DNA of 64,000 bases from Azovibrio restrictus DSM 23866 (lineage in GTDB: Bacteria; Pseudomonadota; Gammaproteobacteria; Burkholderiales; Rhodocyclaceae). The translations under genes and the position numbers were made by a program. Positions 8,117 through 16,148 of this stretch are shown in pieces; within the stretch, counting starts at the first letter, position 1, and each line of letters opens with the position of its first letter. Location of the stretch: the NCBI RefSeq assembly GCF_000429665.1, contig NZ_AUCH01000006.1, forward strand, positions 141,399 to 205,398, written 5' to 3'. The notes under the pieces were generated by a model. That model saw nothing but the letters and a program-made list of their open reading frames with translations. It was not told where the DNA came from and searched no databases.

Positions 8117-8683
8117 TCACAGCAACTGAACAATGACGCTATTTCCGAAAAACTTGAGCTTGGGGCGTTCGAGATTCGGAAATCTTCCGTGATAGCCGTT
8201 GAAAGTAAATTCATAGGAATCAATGGCTCTGCCTGCATAGTCGTAACTGACCTCGCACCACGGATTCCAGTAGCCCCCCAGCCACACCGCGTCAGGCGCC
8301 CACTGCAACAAAAGGGACTCCTGGGGAATCTTGTGCTCGAGATTGCAACCTCGATTTGTACTCACCCCCCAATAGACGAAGGCATCAAGCTCCGCCACAT
8401 AAGCCTTACTGTTCCGGTCAACTACGTGCGCATCCAGGATAGCGATACTCTGACGCTGCTGATCGTCTGGCCGAAGCAAAAATAGGGGGCTGCCGCGAAC
8501 ATTGAAAACCTGAACTTTGCCTGGAACTATTGGAGCAATCGGAAGAACGACTTCTGCCTCGTTAAGCGTTTGTGCAGATGGGCTCAATGAGGAAGCAAGC
8601 ACACCGATGACGGCCAATATCCCGCCCAAGCAGAAAACGAGGGTCAACCCCCCAAGCAGTATCCGGCGGCTCATGAAATCCAA
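8117..8683 (-). CDS. Orphan membrane-anchored hypothetical protein, low GC
   Basis: 188 aa, or 185 aa from the internal Met4 (MSRRILLGG). One hydrophobic N-terminal segment (about residues 7-30) suggests a membrane anchor or uncleaved signal. The remainder is a presumably periplasmic domain rich in aromatic residues, with two cysteines (NRGCNLEH and NPWCEVSYD) that could form a disulfide. I do not recognise a family. Base composition is near 50% GC against about 70% around it, and codon use is unlike the neighbours, pointing to horizontal acquisition. It is transcribed against both neighbours and has no partner gene. Confidence 0.6.
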   Translation of the reverse strand: MDFMSRRILLGGLTLVFCLGGILAVIGVLASSLSPSAQTLNEAEVVLPIAPIVPGKVQVFNVRGSPLFLLRPDDQQRQSIAILDAHVVDRNSKAYVAELDAFVYWGVSTNRGCNLEHKIPQESLLLQWAPDAVWLGGYWNPWCEVSYDYAGRAIDSYEFTFNGYHGRFPNLERPKLKFFGNSVIVQLL

Positions 8684-8943
8684 GACGGCTGTAGAAAAAA
8701 CGACCTCATGCCATAATCATGCAACAAACTGTGTGGGGTATCAAAGCACTCTATCTGCAGGCTCAAATCCCTCCCTACCCTCGATCTTTTTTCTCGCGCG
8801 CTGCAGGCCATCACCTCTTGGCACACCTCCACCTCCTGGAAATGGGGCCGGCGCTCACTGGGTGACACAAAGGGCTGTTCTTCCTCCGTGTCTCCGTGTC
8901 TCTGTGGTTCAAATCCGGTTTTCAGCCTTATGGAAAAACAAGC
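8684..8943 (+). other. 260-bp intergenic region, AT-richer, carrying the dispersed repeat
   Basis: This lies between the start of the orphan gene (minus strand) and the histidine phosphatase (plus strand), so it should hold divergent promoters. It shares the low GC of the orphan gene up to about 8810. I see no convincing -35/-10 pair and no RNA gene. The repeat copy at 8884-8912 lies about 30 bp before the phosphatase start. Confidence 0.4.
8884..8912 (+). repeat. Dispersed CTCCGTGTCTCCGTGTCTCTGTGG element, copy 2
   Basis: CTCCGTGTCTCCGTGTCTCT followed by GTGGTTCAA; 22 of the first 25 bases match copy 1 at 6526-6553, which has the opposite orientation. It has an internal TCTCCGTG / TCTCTGTG near-duplication. 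The two copies bracket the regulator gene and the low-GC orphan. Confidence 0.5.
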
Positions 8944-9630
8944 ATGACCCCAGCCCCCTCATCCCCCTCCCGGGTACGGCCTCTGCGCACGCTGTATTTT
9001 GTGCGGCATGGTCAAAGCCAGGCCAATGCTGGTGGCGTGACCATGCCCCACGCCGACATTCCCCTGACCGAGCTGGGCCGGCGCCATGCCCAGGCCCTGG
9101 CCGCCTTGCTGCCCCCGACGCCAGCGCGGGTGTTGTGTTCGCGTTTCATGCGCGCCCAGCATACGGCCCGGCCCTATTGCCAGCAGCTGGGGCTGGAGCC
9201 GGTCGTGCATCCCCTGCTGCATGAGTTCGAGACCCTGGACCCGGACTTGATTGCCGGGATGGACGGCGAACAGCGCCAGCCGATCGTGGCGGGATACTGG
9301 GCCGAGGGCGATCCGCACAAGCGCATGGGGGCGAATGCGGAAACCTTCGCCGAGTTTGCCCAGCGGGTACGGCGCTTCATGGAAGAGGACATGCCGGCGC
9401 TGCCCGATGGCACGGTGCTGTTCGGCCACGGCATGTGGGCCGGCCTGCTGGCCTGGCTGCTGCTGGGATTCGGCACGGACAGCAGCCTGGAAATGCGGCA
9501 CTTCCGACGCTTTCAGCTGGGCTTGCCGATGCCCAATGGGGCCCTGTACCAGTTACAGGAACTGAGCCCCGGCCATTGGCGGCTACGGGCTGATGCAGAG
9601 GCCATGCGCACGGTCATGGCCGTGCAGTAA
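8944..9630 (+). CDS. Histidine phosphatase family protein
   Basis: 228 aa. The phosphoglycerate mutase-like fold is shown by the catalytic motif FVRHGQSQAN near residue 20, the second arginine motif in SRFMRAQHTARPY, and the late histidine in LFGHGMWAG. This superfamily removes phosphate from small molecules or proteins through a phosphohistidine; the substrate cannot be read from sequence. The ATG at 8944 is chosen because the conserved domain starts about 14 residues later; an in-frame start at 8896 would translate the dispersed repeat. It converges on polA with only 20 bp between the stops. Confidence 0.82.
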   Translation: MTPAPSSPSRVRPLRTLYFVRHGQSQANAGGVTMPHADIPLTELGRRHAQALAALLPPTPARVLCSRFMRAQHTARPYCQQLGLEPVVHPLLHEFETLDPDLIAGMDGEQRQPIVAGYWAEGDPHKRMGANAETFAEFAQRVRRFMEEDMPALPDGTVLFGHGMWAGLLAWLLLGFGTDSSLEMRHFRRFQLGLPMPNGALYQLQELSPGHWRLRADAEAMRTVMAVQ

Positions 9631-9650
9631 GCCAGGGAGAGAAGCCCGGC

Positions 9651-12374
9651 TCAGTGGGCTGCTTCCCAGTCCTGGCCCACGCCGACTTCCACCACCAGGG
9701 GCACTTTCAGCTGGCCGACGCCGGCCATCAGGCCGGGCAGGTGCTGGCGTATTGGCATCAGTTCCGCATCGGGTACTTCCAGCACCAGTTCGTCATGCAC
9801 CTGGAGCACGATGCGGCTCTGCAGCTGTTCCGCTTCCAGCCAGTCCTGCACGGCCACCATGGCGAGCTTGATCAGGTCGGCGGCGGTGCCCTGCATGGGG
9901 GCGTTGATGGCGGCGCGCTCGGCGCCCTGGCGCCGGCCGGCGTTGCTGCTCCTGATTTCCGGCAGGATCAGGCGGCGGCCGAACACGGTTTCCACGTAGC
10001 CCTGGTTGCGCGCCTGTTCCCGGGTCTCTTCCATGTAGCGGGCGACGCCGGGGTAGCGGGCGAAGTAGCGTTCGATGTAGGTCTGGGCGGCGCGGCGCTC
10101 CAGGCCCAGGTTGCGGGCCAGGCCGAAGGCGCTCATGCCGTAGATCAGGCCGAAGTTGATGGTCTTGGCCACCCGGCGCTGGTCGGGCCCCACTTCCAGG
10201 GGCGAAACCGCGAAGATTTCCGCCGCCGTGGCCCGGTGCACGTCCTCGCCCCGAGCAAAGGCTTCCAGCAGCCGCTCGTCGCCGGAGAGGTGGGCCATGA
10301 TCCGGAGTTCCACCTGGGAATAGTCGGCGGAGACGATGCTGCAGCCTTCCGGTGCCACGAAGGCGGAACGGATGCGCCGGCCTTCCTCGGTGCGTACCGG
10401 AATGTTCTGCAGGTTGGGTTCGGAGGAAGCCAGGCGGCCAGTGACGGCGGTGGCCTGGGAGAAATGGGTGTGCACCCGACCGGTGCCCGGGTTCACCATG
10501 CGCGGCAGCTTGTCCGTGTAGGTGCTCTTCAACTTGGAGAGGCTGCGATGTTCGAGCAGCAATTTCGGCAGGGGGTAATCCAGGGCCAGCTCGGTGAGCA
10601 CTTCCTCGTCGGTGGAGGGGACGCCCCCCGGGGTCTTCTTTTTCACCGGCAGGCCCTGCTTCTCGAACAGGATTTCCGCCAGCTGCTTGGGGGAGCCCAG
10701 GTTGAAGGGCTGGCCCGCCAGTTCATAGGCCTGCTGTTCGAAGGCGAGGATTTTCTGGCCCAGTGCGTGGCTCTGCTTCTGCAGCAGGCCGGCATCGATG
10801 AGCACCCCGGTGCGCTCCATCTTGAACAGCACTTCCCGGGCCGGCATTTCGATGTCCCCGTAGATCCGGGCCAGGCCCGCGTCAGCGCTCACCTGGGGAT
10901 ACAGGGCCTGGTGCAGGCGCAGGGTGATGTCCGCATCCTCGGCTGCATATTCGGCAGCCAGGGGCACGGCCACCTGCTCGAAACCGATCTGCTTGGCCCC
11001 CTTGCCACACAGTTCCGTGTAGGGAATGGTGGTCAGGCCCAGGTGGCGGCTGGAGAGCTGGTCCATGTCGTGGCCCTTGTCCGACTCCAGCACGTAGGAC
11101 TGGAGCATGGTGTCGTGGGCGATGCCGGCCAGCGCGATGCCGTGGTTGGCGAAGACGTGCTGGTCGTATTTCAGGTTCTGGCCCAGCTTCAGGTGGGCGG
11201 CCGATTCCAGCCAGGGTTTCAGCTGCGCCAGCACCGCTTCCAGGGGCAGTTGCGCCGGGGTGTCCGGCCCCTGGTGGCCCAGGGGAATGTAGCAGGCGAG
11301 GCCGGGCTCGGTGGCCAGGGAGATGCCGACGATGCGGGCGGCAAAGGGGTCCAGGCTGGTGGTTTCCGTATCCACGGCGGTGAGGGGGGCTGCGGCGATG
11401 CGGGCCAGCCAGGCTTCCAGGGTCGGCCAGTCCAGCACCGTTTCGTAGCCGGCCCGGTGGGAGCCGTCGTCGGGCAGGCTGGGGACCGGGGCGGCGCTCC
11501 CCGGTGCGGCAACAGCGGGGGCCGCCGGGACGCCTTCCAGCTCCCGGGTCCAGCTGCGAAAACCGTAACGTTCGTAGAGGGATTTCAGGGTGGCCTGGTC
11601 CGGCGCCCGGGGCGCCAGCTCCGCCGGGGCCGGCAGTTGGGAAAGTTCGCAATCCACGGTGACCAGTTTCCGGCCCAGGGGCAGGAACGCCAGGTGGTCG
11701 CGCAGGTTCTGGCCCACCACCCCCTTGATCTCGTCCGCGTGGGCGACGATCTCGTCCAGGCTGCCGTACTGCTCCAGCCATTTGACCGCCGTCTTGGGGC
11801 CGCATTTGGCCACCCCGGGCACGTTGTCCACCGTGTCCCCCACCAGGGTCAGGTAATCGACGATACGGCTGGGGGGCACGCCGAACTTGGCCAGTACCCC
11901 GGCTTCGTCGAGGATTTCCTCGCTCATGGTATTGACCAGCCGCACCGAGGGATTGACCAGCTGGGCCAAGTCCTTGTCGCCGGTGGAGATCACCGTTTCC
12001 AGCCCGGCCTCGGTGGCCCGGCGGGAGAGAGTGCCGATCACGTCGTCCGCTTCCACCCCGTCCACCATCAGCAGGGGCCAGCCGGCAGCCTGCACGGCCT
12101 CATGGATGGGCGGGATCTGCAGGGCCAGGTCCTCGGGCATGGGAGGCCGGTGAGCCTTGTATTCCGGGTACCAGTCGTCCCGGAAGGTCTTGCCCTTGGC
12201 ATCGAAGATCACCGCCTTGTAGTCCGCCTTGAAGTCGCTTTCCAGCCGGCGTAGCATGGACAGCACCCCTTTCATGGCCCCGGTGGGAAATCCCTCACGG
12301 TTGCGCAGGTCGGGCAGGGCATGGAAGGCGCGATAAAGGTAGGACGAACCGTCCACCAACAATAACAAAGGCAT
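9651..12374 (-). CDS. polA: DNA polymerase I
   Basis: 907 aa (E. coli 928). Residues 1-290: 5'-3' exonuclease domain starting LLLLVDGSSYLYRAFHA, with acidic metal ligands such as VDGVEADDVIG. Middle: 3'-5' proofreading domain with DTET, the LGQNLKYD motif and YAAEDADIT, so its metal ligands are intact. C-terminal polymerase: motif A SADYSQVELRIMAHLSGD, motif B RRVAKTINFGLIYG, motif C QVHDELVLE. The enzyme fills gaps and removes RNA primers. The ATG at 12374 is preferred over an upstream in-frame start at 12449 because the conserved protein begins MPLLLLVDG. Its start codon is 8 bp from the start of the divergent LOG gene. Confidence 0.95.
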   Translation of the reverse strand: MPLLLLVDGSSYLYRAFHALPDLRNREGFPTGAMKGVLSMLRRLESDFKADYKAVIFDAKGKTFRDDWYPEYKAHRPPMPEDLALQIPPIHEAVQAAGWPLLMVDGVEADDVIGTLSRRATEAGLETVISTGDKDLAQLVNPSVRLVNTMSEEILDEAGVLAKFGVPPSRIVDYLTLVGDTVDNVPGVAKCGPKTAVKWLEQYGSLDEIVAHADEIKGVVGQNLRDHLAFLPLGRKLVTVDCELSQLPAPAELAPRAPDQATLKSLYERYGFRSWTRELEGVPAAPAVAAPGSAAPVPSLPDDGSHRAGYETVLDWPTLEAWLARIAAAPLTAVDTETTSLDPFAARIVGISLATEPGLACYIPLGHQGPDTPAQLPLEAVLAQLKPWLESAAHLKLGQNLKYDQHVFANHGIALAGIAHDTMLQSYVLESDKGHDMDQLSSRHLGLTTIPYTELCGKGAKQIGFEQVAVPLAAEYAAEDADITLRLHQALYPQVSADAGLARIYGDIEMPAREVLFKMERTGVLIDAGLLQKQSHALGQKILAFEQQAYELAGQPFNLGSPKQLAEILFEKQGLPVKKKTPGGVPSTDEEVLTELALDYPLPKLLLEHRSLSKLKSTYTDKLPRMVNPGTGRVHTHFSQATAVTGRLASSEPNLQNIPVRTEEGRRIRSAFVAPEGCSIVSADYSQVELRIMAHLSGDERLLEAFARGEDVHRATAAEIFAVSPLEVGPDQRRVAKTINFGLIYGMSAFGLARNLGLERRAAQTYIERYFARYPGVARYMEETREQARNQGYVETVFGRRLILPEIRSSNAGRRQGAERAAINAPMQGTAADLIKLAMVAVQDWLEAEQLQSRIVLQVHDELVLEVPDAELMPIRQHLPGLMAGVGQLKVPLVVEVGVGQDWEAAH

Positions 12375-12382
12375 AGATAACG

Positions 12383-13111
12383 ATGAACGAGAAAGATAAA
12401 TTACCTCGGCTGCTGGATCCGGATCTGCAACTCCACTCCAACGCCGCACGGGAAGCCTGGCGGGTGTTCGGCATTATGTCAGAGTTCGTGGAGGCCACGG
12501 ACCGGCTGAAGATGATCCGCCCGGCGGTCTCCATCTTCGGCAGCGCCCGGATCAACCCCGACCAGCCCTACTACCAGCTCACCGAAAGCATCGCCCGGAA
12601 ACTCTCGGATGCCGGCTTCTCGGTGATTTCCGGCGGCGGCCCCGGCATCATGGAGGCAGCCAACAAGGGCGCCTTCCACGGCCGCTCCCCCTCCGTGGGC
12701 CTGAACATCCAGCTGCCCCACGAACAGAAGAACAACCCCTACCAGGACATCTCCCAGACCTTCCGCCACTTCTTCGCGCGCAAGTACATGTTCGTGCGCT
12801 TCGCCAGCGCCTACGTGGTGATGCCCGGCGGCTTCGGCACCCTGGACGAGCTGATGGAGGCCCTGACCCTGGTGCAGACCGGCAAGAGCCGGATGATTCC
12901 CATCATCCTGGTATGCACGCCCTTCTGGCAGGGCATGGTGGACTGGTTCCGGGACCGGCTGGTACAGGAAAAGATGATCAGCCCCGAGGACATGAACCTG
13001 ATCCAGCTCCTGGACGAGCCGGACCAGATCGTCAGCGCCATCTTCAAGCACTACGAATCCCAGGGGTTCGCCCCCCTCCCCGCCGAGCGGGAGATGATGC
13101 TCAATCTGTAA
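12383..13111 (+). CDS. LOG family (TIGR00730-type) Rossmann-fold protein
   Basis: 242 aa. The nucleotide-monophosphate binding motifs SGGGPGIMEAANKGAF and MPGGFGTLDELME are intact. The family hydrolyses nucleoside monophosphates, in some members cytokinin riboside phosphates, to base plus ribose phosphate; the physiological substrate in bacteria is mostly unclear. An AAAGG lies 12 bp before the ATG at 12383, inside polA; a second ATG at 12476 would start just before the conserved core. This longer form is roughly typical of proteobacterial homologues. It diverges from polA with 8 bp between start codons. Confidence 0.85.
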   Translation: MNEKDKLPRLLDPDLQLHSNAAREAWRVFGIMSEFVEATDRLKMIRPAVSIFGSARINPDQPYYQLTESIARKLSDAGFSVISGGGPGIMEAANKGAFHGRSPSVGLNIQLPHEQKNNPYQDISQTFRHFFARKYMFVRFASAYVVMPGGFGTLDELMEALTLVQTGKSRMIPIILVCTPFWQGMVDWFRDRLVQEKMISPEDMNLIQLLDEPDQIVSAIFKHYESQGFAPLPAEREMMLNL

Positions 13112-13117
13112 TAGAAT
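13112..13117 (+). promoter_or_regulatory. -10 element candidate for the DUF2782 / thrB genes
   Basis: TAGAAT immediately after the LOG stop codon, followed by CCGCTGCC, 43 bp before the DUF2782 start. The same TAGAAT word is seen before three other genes here. No good -35 is visible 17 bp upstream. Confidence 0.35.
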
Positions 13118-13160
13118 CCGCTGCCCAGCCGCAGCCCTTCTTGTACGCGAGGAAAACCCC

Positions 13161-13499
13161 ATGCGCCGCCTGCTTCTCACCCTGCTGTTTGCCGCCCCCC
13201 TGGCCTGGGCCCAGGCGGACCGTCCCGCCAACCTGGAACCCCTGCCGGCCGTGCCTCCGCCGCCCCCGGACATGCAGCCCTTCGACGAGGCCCTGGAACC
13301 CCAGGTCACCATCCGCAAGGAAGAGCGGGGCACGGTCCAGGAGTACCGGGTGAACGGCAAGCTCTACATGGTCAAGGTGGTGCCCGCCGTCGGCGCCCCC
13401 TACTACCTGGTGGACAACGACGGGGACGGCACTCTGGAAACCAACAGCCCCAACGATCCCGGGGTCAAGGTGCCAATGTGGGTGATCGGCACCTTCTGA
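13161..13499 (+). CDS. Exported DUF2782 protein
   Basis: 112 aa. A signal peptide (MRRLLLTLLFAAPLAWAQA) is followed by a proline-rich stretch (PAVPPPPPDMQPF) and a compact domain containing EYRVNGKLYMVKVVP and YYLVDNDGDGTLE. This matches DUF2782, a small periplasmic family seen near polA and thrB in betaproteobacteria. Function is unknown. It is 15 bp upstream of thrB and is probably co-transcribed with it. Confidence 0.8.
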   Translation: MRRLLLTLLFAAPLAWAQADRPANLEPLPAVPPPPPDMQPFDEALEPQVTIRKEERGTVQEYRVNGKLYMVKVVPAVGAPYYLVDNDGDGTLETNSPNDPGVKVPMWVIGTF

Positions 13500-13514
13500 T
13501 GCGCCCCTGACGGC

Positions 13515-14474
13515 ATGTCGGTCTACACCAGCGTCAGCCGGGCCGAACTGCAGGCCTGGCTGGCGGATCTGCCCGTCGGCCCCCTGGAAAGCAGCCAGGG
13601 CATCAGCGCCGGCATAGAAAACACCAACTACTTCGTGCATACCTCGGGGGGGCGCTACGTGCTCACCCTGTTCGAGGCCTTGCACGGCCAGGCCCTGGAT
13701 TTCTACCTGCAGCTCCAGGCCCGGCTGGCCGCCGCCGGCTTTCCCTGTCCCTGCCCCCTGGCCTTTCCCGACGGCAGCCTGCAACGTCCCCTGGCGGGCA
13801 AGCCGGCGGCCCTGCTGACCCGGCTGCCGGGAGCGCCCCGGGAAGCGGTGCAGGCCGCCCACTGCCTGCGCATAGGCCGGGAGCTGGCCCGTTTCCACCA
13901 GCTCTGCCGGGCACTGCCCGATGCCCCGGCCCACACCCGGGGACCGGACTGGCGCCGGACCACCGCCGCCCGGCTGACGTCCCACCTGGACCCGGCCCGG
14001 CAGCAGCTGCTGGAGCAGGCCCTGGCACTGGATGCGGGGCTGCCCTGGAGGGACCTGGAGCGGGGCCTGATCCATGCGGACCTGTTCCGGGACAACGTGC
14101 TCTGGGACGGGGAACAGCTGGGAGGTCTGCTGGATTTCTACTTTGCCGGCACCGAGGTCCTGCTCTTCGACCTGGCGGTCACCGCCAACGACTGGTGCCT
14201 GGACCCGTCAGGCCGGCCGGAAGCCGAGCTGGAACAGGCCCTGCTGGCCGGTTACGGGGAAATCCGCCCCCTGTCGGCCGCCGAGCGGCAGCACTGGCCG
14301 GCCATGCTGGCCGTGGCGGCGCTGCGCTTCTGGCTCTCCCGCCTGGAGGTGGCCCTGGCGCCCCGGAGCGGGGAACTGGTGACCCTCAAGGACCCGGAAG
14401 ACTTCCGCCGCCTGCTGGCCTGCCGCCTGGCCGCCTGCCCAGCTAACAAACCACGGCAGCCAGCCGCTACTTGA
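13515..14474 (+). CDS. thrB: Homoserine kinase (APH-like, ThrB type II)
   Basis: 319 aa. Phosphorylates homoserine in threonine biosynthesis. It belongs to the aminoglycoside phosphotransferase-like fold, not the GHMP fold of E. coli ThrB: GISAGIENTNYFVHT near the start is the nucleotide loop, LIHADLFRDNVLWDG is the Brenner catalytic motif, and LDFYFAG supplies the metal-binding Asp. Length and the opening MSVYTSVSRAEL are typical of proteobacterial members. The stop overlaps the convergent cobU stop by 8 bp. Confidence 0.92.
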   Translation: MSVYTSVSRAELQAWLADLPVGPLESSQGISAGIENTNYFVHTSGGRYVLTLFEALHGQALDFYLQLQARLAAAGFPCPCPLAFPDGSLQRPLAGKPAALLTRLPGAPREAVQAAHCLRIGRELARFHQLCRALPDAPAHTRGPDWRRTTAARLTSHLDPARQQLLEQALALDAGLPWRDLERGLIHADLFRDNVLWDGEQLGGLLDFYFAGTEVLLFDLAVTANDWCLDPSGRPEAELEQALLAGYGEIRPLSAAERQHWPAMLAVAALRFWLSRLEVALAPRSGELVTLKDPEDFRRLLACRLAACPANKPRQPAAT

Positions 14475-15021
14475 GCACCAGGGGCAGCCCCGCTGCCACC
14501 AGGGTGACCCGCCCGCACACCGCCGCCACCTGCTGATTCAGCCGCCCCTGTTCGTCGGCGAACAGGCGCGACAGCCGCTCCATGGGCACGATGCCCCAGC
14601 CCACCTCGTTGGATACCAGGATCACCCGGCCCGGCAGTTGCGGCAGGGTGTCTACCAGGGCCCGGATTTCCCCCGCCAGCAGCGGGCAGTCCAGGGCTTC
14701 CCCGGCTTCGGCCTGGGCCGCGCCCCGGCCGGCGAAGAGCAGGTTGGTGAGCCACAGGGTCAGGCAGTCCACCAGCAGGCAGGTGTCGTCCCCCGCCTCC
14801 CGGGCCAGCAGCGCCGCCAGGGCCAGGGGCTCTTCCCGGGTCTGCCAGTGGGCCGGGCGGCGCTCCCGGTGATGAGCCACCCGCCGGGCCATTTCCCCGT
14901 CCCCGGCCTGGGCCGTGGCCACGTAGATCACCCGGGCGCCGGCCGCTTCCGCCTCCCGGGCCAGTCGTTCCGCGTGCAGGCTCTTGCCCGAACGGGCGCC
15001 GCCGATGATGAGTTCCGCCAT
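14467..15021 (-). CDS. cobU: Adenosylcobinamide kinase / cobinamide-phosphate guanylyltransferase
   Basis: 184 aa. Phosphorylates adenosylcobinamide and adds GMP to give adenosylcobinamide-GDP, the substrate of CobS. P-loop GGARSGKS at residues 7-14, the conserved YVATAQAGDGEMARRVAHHRERRP region with the guanylylated histidine, and CLLVDCLTLWLTNLL. The ATG at 15021 is chosen because the family starts a few residues before the P-loop; an upstream frame to 15084 is untypical. Divergent from cobT. Confidence 0.93.
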   Translation of the reverse strand: MAELIIGGARSGKSLHAERLAREAEAAGARVIYVATAQAGDGEMARRVAHHRERRPAHWQTREEPLALAALLAREAGDDTCLLVDCLTLWLTNLLFAGRGAAQAEAGEALDCPLLAGEIRALVDTLPQLPGRVILVSNEVGWGIVPMERLSRLFADEQGRLNQQVAAVCGRVTLVAAGLPLVLK

Positions 15022-15053
15022 GTGCGAGCAATGGAAGGGTAAGACAGAGGCCG

Positions 15054-15059
15054 TATAAT
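15054..15059 (+). promoter_or_regulatory. Consensus -10 element before cobT
   Basis: A perfect TATAAT 39 bp before the cobT ATG in the 77-bp gap between divergent cobU and cobT. The hexamer 17 bp upstream (ATGGAA) is a poor -35. I saw no cobalamin riboswitch in this gap; it is too short for one. Confidence 0.4.
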
Positions 15060-15098
15060 GCCTGCCCTCTGCCGCAATTCCCAAGGCCTTTCCCCGTC

Positions 15099-16148
15099 AT
15101 GTCCGTGCATTTCCAGATCTCCGCCCCCGATACCGGCCTCCAGGCCGCCCTGCAACGGAAGATCGACCAGAAGACCAAACCCCTGGGCGCCCTGGGCCAG
15201 CTGGAGGACCTGGCCCTGCAGGCAGGTCTGGTGCAGCAGAGCCTGGAACCCCGCCTGAGCCGGCCCCATCTGCTGGTTTTTGCCGGCGACCACGGGGCCG
15301 CCCGAGCCGGGGTATCCGCCTATCCCCAGGAGGTCACCTGGCAGATGGTGGAGAATTTCCTGGCCGGCGGCGCCGCCATCAACGTGTTCTGCAAGGCCCA
15401 CGGACTGATCCTGGCGGTGGTGGATGCCGGGGTGGCCCACGACTTCGCCCCCCGCCCTGGCCTGGTCCAGGCCAAGGTCGCCCCCGGCACCGCCAACTAC
15501 CTGGACGCGCCCGCCATGAGCCGGGAACAGCTGGAGCTGGCCCTGGAGCGGGGCGCCAGCATGGCCCGCCGGCTGGCCGGGGAGGGCTGCAACCTGCTGG
15601 GCTTCGGCGAGATGGGCATCGGCAACACCGCCTCCGCCTCCCTGTTGGCCCACGCCCTGACCGGGGTGAGTCTGGAAGCCAGCGTCGGCCGGGGCACCGG
15701 TCTCGACGACGCGGGTCTGGAGAAGAAGCGCCGCCTGCTGGCCCAGGCCGCCGCCCGGGCCGGCCTGCCCGCCGGGGGCGCCGATCCCCTGGCCGCCCTG
15801 GCCGAGTTCGGTGGCTTCGAAATCGCCATGATGGCCGGGGCCATGCTGGCCGGGGCCGAGGCCGGGATGCTGCTGCTCATCGACGGCTTCATCGTCAGTG
15901 CTGCCGCCCTGGTGGCCGCCCGCCTGCATCCGGCTCTGGTGGATTACTGCGTGTTCTGCCACCGCTCCGCCGAACCCGGCCACCAGGCCGTGCTCGACGC
16001 CCTGGGCGCCCGGCCGCTCCTGGACCTGGGACTGCGCCTGGGCGAGGGCACCGGCGCCGCCCTGGCTTATCCGCTGCTCCAGTCGGCCCTGGCCTTCCTC
16101 AACGAAATGGCCAGCTTCGAGTCGGCGGGCGTGGCGGAAAAATCATGA
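15099..16148 (+). CDS. cobT: Nicotinate-nucleotide:dimethylbenzimidazole phosphoribosyltransferase
   Basis: 349 aa, standard length. Makes alpha-ribazole phosphate for the lower ligand of cobalamin. Recognised by the N-terminal KTKPLGALGQLEDLA, FAGDHGAARAGVSAYPQEVT, the GEMGIGNTASASLL motif and the C-terminal HRSAEPGH followed by LGLRLGEGTGAALA, where the catalytic Glu of the family lies. The cobT stop overlaps the cobS start by 4 bp (ATGA). Confidence 0.95.
   Translation: MSVHFQISAPDTGLQAALQRKIDQKTKPLGALGQLEDLALQAGLVQQSLEPRLSRPHLLVFAGDHGAARAGVSAYPQEVTWQMVENFLAGGAAINVFCKAHGLILAVVDAGVAHDFAPRPGLVQAKVAPGTANYLDAPAMSREQLELALERGASMARRLAGEGCNLLGFGEMGIGNTASASLLAHALTGVSLEASVGRGTGLDDAGLEKKRRLLAQAAARAGLPAGGADPLAALAEFGGFEIAMMAGAMLAGAEAGMLLLIDGFIVSAAALVAARLHPALVDYCVFCHRSAEPGHQAVLDALGARPLLDLGLRLGEGTGAALAYPLLQSALAFLNEMASFESAGVAEKS

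Noticed and set aside
9654..12254. An 866-codon open frame on the plus strand antisense to polA
   Set aside because: It is a mirror of the GC-rich third codon positions of polA, has repetitive Gly/His/Gln composition, and has no known domain, while polA motifs on the minus strand are complete.
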